Positions 62,356 through 64,000 of a DNA stretch of 64,000 nucleotides are shown here, in pieces; the stretch's first letter is position 1; the number at the start of each line of letters is the position of its first letter. A program made the position numbers and the translations under genes. This DNA comes from Lysobacteraceae bacterium (GTDB taxonomy: Bacteria; Pseudomonadota; Gammaproteobacteria; Xanthomonadales; Xanthomonadaceae). Below the pieces are notes generated by a model. That model had not been told where the DNA came from, did not search any database, and saw only the letters and a list, made by a program, of their open reading frames with translations. Where the stretch lies: contig JAEUPQ010000029.1 of the NCBI GenBank assembly GCA_016789405.1, forward strand, positions 106,783 through 170,782. Reading direction: 5' to 3'.

Positions 62356-63177
62356 ATGAGTCAGATACGACCGGTGTTCTATGTCTCCGACGGGACCGGG
62401 ATCACCGCGGAAACCATCGGCCACAGCCTGCTGACCCAGTTCACGGGCCCCAAGTTCGTGACCGACCGGATTTCCTTCGTCGACACGCTGGACAAGGCCG
62501 ATGAGGCCGCTGGCCGCATCCGGGCCGCCGGCGAGGCCCACGGCGTTCGCCCGATCGTGGTCAATTCCTGCGTCGACGCGAACCTGACTGCCCGTCTGTC
62601 GGAGAGCGGGGCGCTGATGCTGGACGTGTTCGCGCCGTTCATCGAGCCGCTGGAGCGGGAACTGGGCGAGCAGCGCCAGTCGAGGGTGGGGCAGGCGCAC
62701 GGCATGGCCGACTTCGAGACCTATCACAGGCGCATCAATGCGATGAATTTCGCCTTGACCCACGACGATGGGGTGGCGACGAGCTACGACGAAGCGGACG
62801 TGATCCTGGTCGCGGTGTCCCGCGCCGGCAAGACCCCGACCTGCATCTACCTGGCCCTGCATCACGGCGTGAAGGCGGCCAACTACCCGCTGACCGACGA
62901 GGACCTGGAGCACGACCGCCTGCCGCCGCGTCTGCGGCCGTACCGGAACAAACTGTTCGGGCTGACCATCGATCCCGTGCGCCTGCAGCAGATCCGCCAG
63001 GAGCGTCGGGCCAATTCGCGCTATGCGCAGATGGAGACGTGCCGGCGCGAGGTGGCGGCGGCTGAATCGATGATGCGTGCGGAGCGCATTCCGGTGCTCA
63101 GCACCACGCACACGTCGATCGAGGAAATCGCGAGCAAGGTACTGACCACGCTGGGCCTGCATCGCGAGATGTACTGA
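62356..63177 (+). CDS. ppsR: PEP synthase regulatory protein (kinase/pyrophosphorylase)
   Basis: Bifunctional DUF299 protein (273 residues) that inactivates PpsA by ADP-dependent phosphorylation and reactivates it by phosphate-dependent pyrophosphorolysis. The nucleotide loop VSRAGKTPT (about 155) and the start [16 protein letters not shown] are diagnostic. Divergent from ppsA across a 97-bp AT-richer gap, the usual gammaproteobacterial layout. Confidence 0.95.
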   Translation: MSQIRPVFYVSDGTGITAETIGHSLLTQFTGPKFVTDRISFVDTLDKADEAAGRIRAAGEAHGVRPIVVNSCVDANLTARLSESGALMLDVFAPFIEPLERELGEQRQSRVGQAHGMADFETYHRRINAMNFALTHDDGVATSYDEADVILVAVSRAGKTPTCIYLALHHGVKAANYPLTDEDLEHDRLPPRLRPYRNKLFGLTIDPVRLQQIRQERRANSRYAQMETCRREVAAAESMMRAERIPVLSTTHTSIEEIASKVLTTLGLHREMY

Positions 63178-63293
63178 ACGCCATTGCTGGGAAACACAGG
63201 CGTTTCGGGCGGCGCGTAGCGGTTCCATCTTCCGCGCGGTCGTTCGATCCGTCAATGCTGTTGCGACCGGGGTTCGATGTGTAGGATCGCCCC

Positions 63294-63800
63294 ATGTCGA
63301 ACGTGATCTCCCGCCCCATCAGCGCCGCGAAAATCAGCCGTTTTTCTTGGCTGATGGCGCTTTATGCCGAGAACCACCGGCTGCTCCAGCGTCTGTTCCT
63401 GCCGGAACGACTTGCCGAGGGACGTTACGCCTCCTCGGTGGGGGATGGTCTGGACCTCCACTTCGATGTGATGGCGCTGCATGCCTACACCGTCGAATTG
63501 CGATTGAGCTATGCCATCCTCGATCCGGTGACCGGCGAGCCGGATCCGTCCGCCTATCTGCGCCTCTATCACGACACCGAGCAGGTCGAGGCGACGCATT
63601 GCTACATCGGTCGACGCTGGCAGGACGTGATCGGCCTATACCCACCACCGTCGGAAGTCCTCGACCACCGCTTGCGCATGAATACCTTCCTCGGCAAGTG
63701 GCTGCATTATCTCGACGAGCGGGGGCATGGCACCGGCACGCTGCTGCGGATCGGCGACGTGCCGCCGATGCGGGCCGAGATGCTTGATGCGGCGGTCTGA
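63294..63800 (+). CDS. DUF1249 family protein
   Basis: A 168-residue soluble protein. It contains LMALYAENHRLLQRLF, HFDVMALHAYTVELRL and DPSAYLRLYHDTEQVEATHC, marks of DUF1249, a family of unknown function common in gammaproteobacteria. The ATG at 63294 gives a complete domain. Terminated by a GAAA-loop hairpin. No enzymatic motif seen. Confidence 0.88.
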   Translation: MSNVISRPISAAKISRFSWLMALYAENHRLLQRLFLPERLAEGRYASSVGDGLDLHFDVMALHAYTVELRLSYAILDPVTGEPDPSAYLRLYHDTEQVEATHCYIGRRWQDVIGLYPPPSEVLDHRLRMNTFLGKWLHYLDERGHGTGTLLRIGDVPPMRAEMLDAAV

Positions 63801-63827
63801 ACCGCTTTTCCCGAACCGCGGAAACAA

Positions 63828-63851
63828 CGAAGCCCGCGAAAGCGGGCTTCG
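63828..63851. terminator. bidirectional GAAA-tetraloop terminator
   Basis: CGAAGCCCGC-GAAA-GCGGGCTTCG. T-rich sequence follows on either strand, so it probably ends both the DUF1249 gene and the convergent tRNA gene. Confidence 0.85.
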
Positions 63852-63863
63852 TGTTTGAAAAAG

Positions 63864-63939
63864 TGGCGTCCCCACGGGGATTCGAACCCCGGTCGCTACC
63901 GTGAAAGGGTAATGTCCTAGGCCTCTAGACGATGGGGAC
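63864..63939 (-). tRNA. tRNA-Glu(UUC)
   Basis: A 76-nt leftward tRNA. The acceptor stem GTCCCCA / TGGGGAC, T-loop GGTTCGAAT, anticodon stem-loop TACCCTTTCACGGTA with anticodon TTC, and an encoded CCA end (63864-63866) are all visible. The remaining 61 bases of the window are its 5' flank. Confidence 0.97.
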
Positions 63940-64000
63940 GCTGGTAAAGCTCTCGTTTGCGATCGGTCTTTCGACCAGGCCTGAATCGCACGCGATTGTT

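Overview
The window is high-GC, gene-dense bacterial DNA. It most likely comes from a gammaproteobacterium of the Xanthomonadaceae/Lysobacteraceae (Lysobacter/Luteimonas-like). The grounds are the cmk-rpsA-ihfB-lapA-lapB order, ndk-rlmN-rodZ-yfgM-bamB-der, the 41-residue zinc-independent L36, and the style of the predicted proteins. The genus cannot be fixed from sequence alone. Coding is mostly chromosomal housekeeping. No insertion sequence, phage, integron or CRISPR array was seen.

Layout. 0.1-8 kb: a three-gene RND efflux operon (membrane-fusion lipoprotein and two different permeases). 8-14 kb: a leftward block with a TraB/PrgY-like membrane protein, an alpha/beta hydrolase with its TetR regulator (a shared 16-nt operator candidate), the agmatine-to-putrescine genes aguA-aguB, and L36. 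14-23 kb: cmk, rpsA, ihfB, lapAB, then envelope polysaccharide genes (WecA-type transferase, membrane UDP-sugar 4,6-dehydratase, galU). 23-24.3 kb: a DAO-type flavoprotein oxidase.

24.4-28.6 kb is the most unusual region. Three tiny paralogous peptide genes are followed by an MvdD-type ATP-grasp ligase, an SDH-family Clp-fold serine protease, a MauE-like membrane protein and a MauD-like thioredoxin-fold protein. The last four genes overlap by 4 bp each. The peptides share an N-terminal TLFAF[KR]LA leader motif and a C-terminal core. That core has two cysteines always exactly 24 residues apart, the second being the last residue. I read this as a graspetide-like RiPP cluster with an added disulfide-forming module and no visible exporter.

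29-35 kb: a MASE1-GGDEF diguanylate cyclase, and a leftward psrA-like/fadB-like/fadA beta-oxidation operon with a palindromic operator. 35-41.6 kb: ndk, rlmN, rodZ, yfgM, bamB, der. 41.6-45.5 kb: molybdopterin genes (mobA, moeA, rhodanese-ThiF fusion) with a YiaA-like protein. 45.5-51 kb: a hydrolase, DUF1244, folD, guaB, guaA, ohr. 51-57 kb: a secreted haloperoxidase-like hydrolase with a divergent AraC regulator, and a LodA/LodB pair (putative quinone-cofactor oxidase and its flavoprotein maturase). 57-64 kb: tadA, orn, an exported YciI-like protein, two small exported proteins, ppsA with its divergent regulator ppsR, a DUF1249 gene and tRNA-Glu(UUC).
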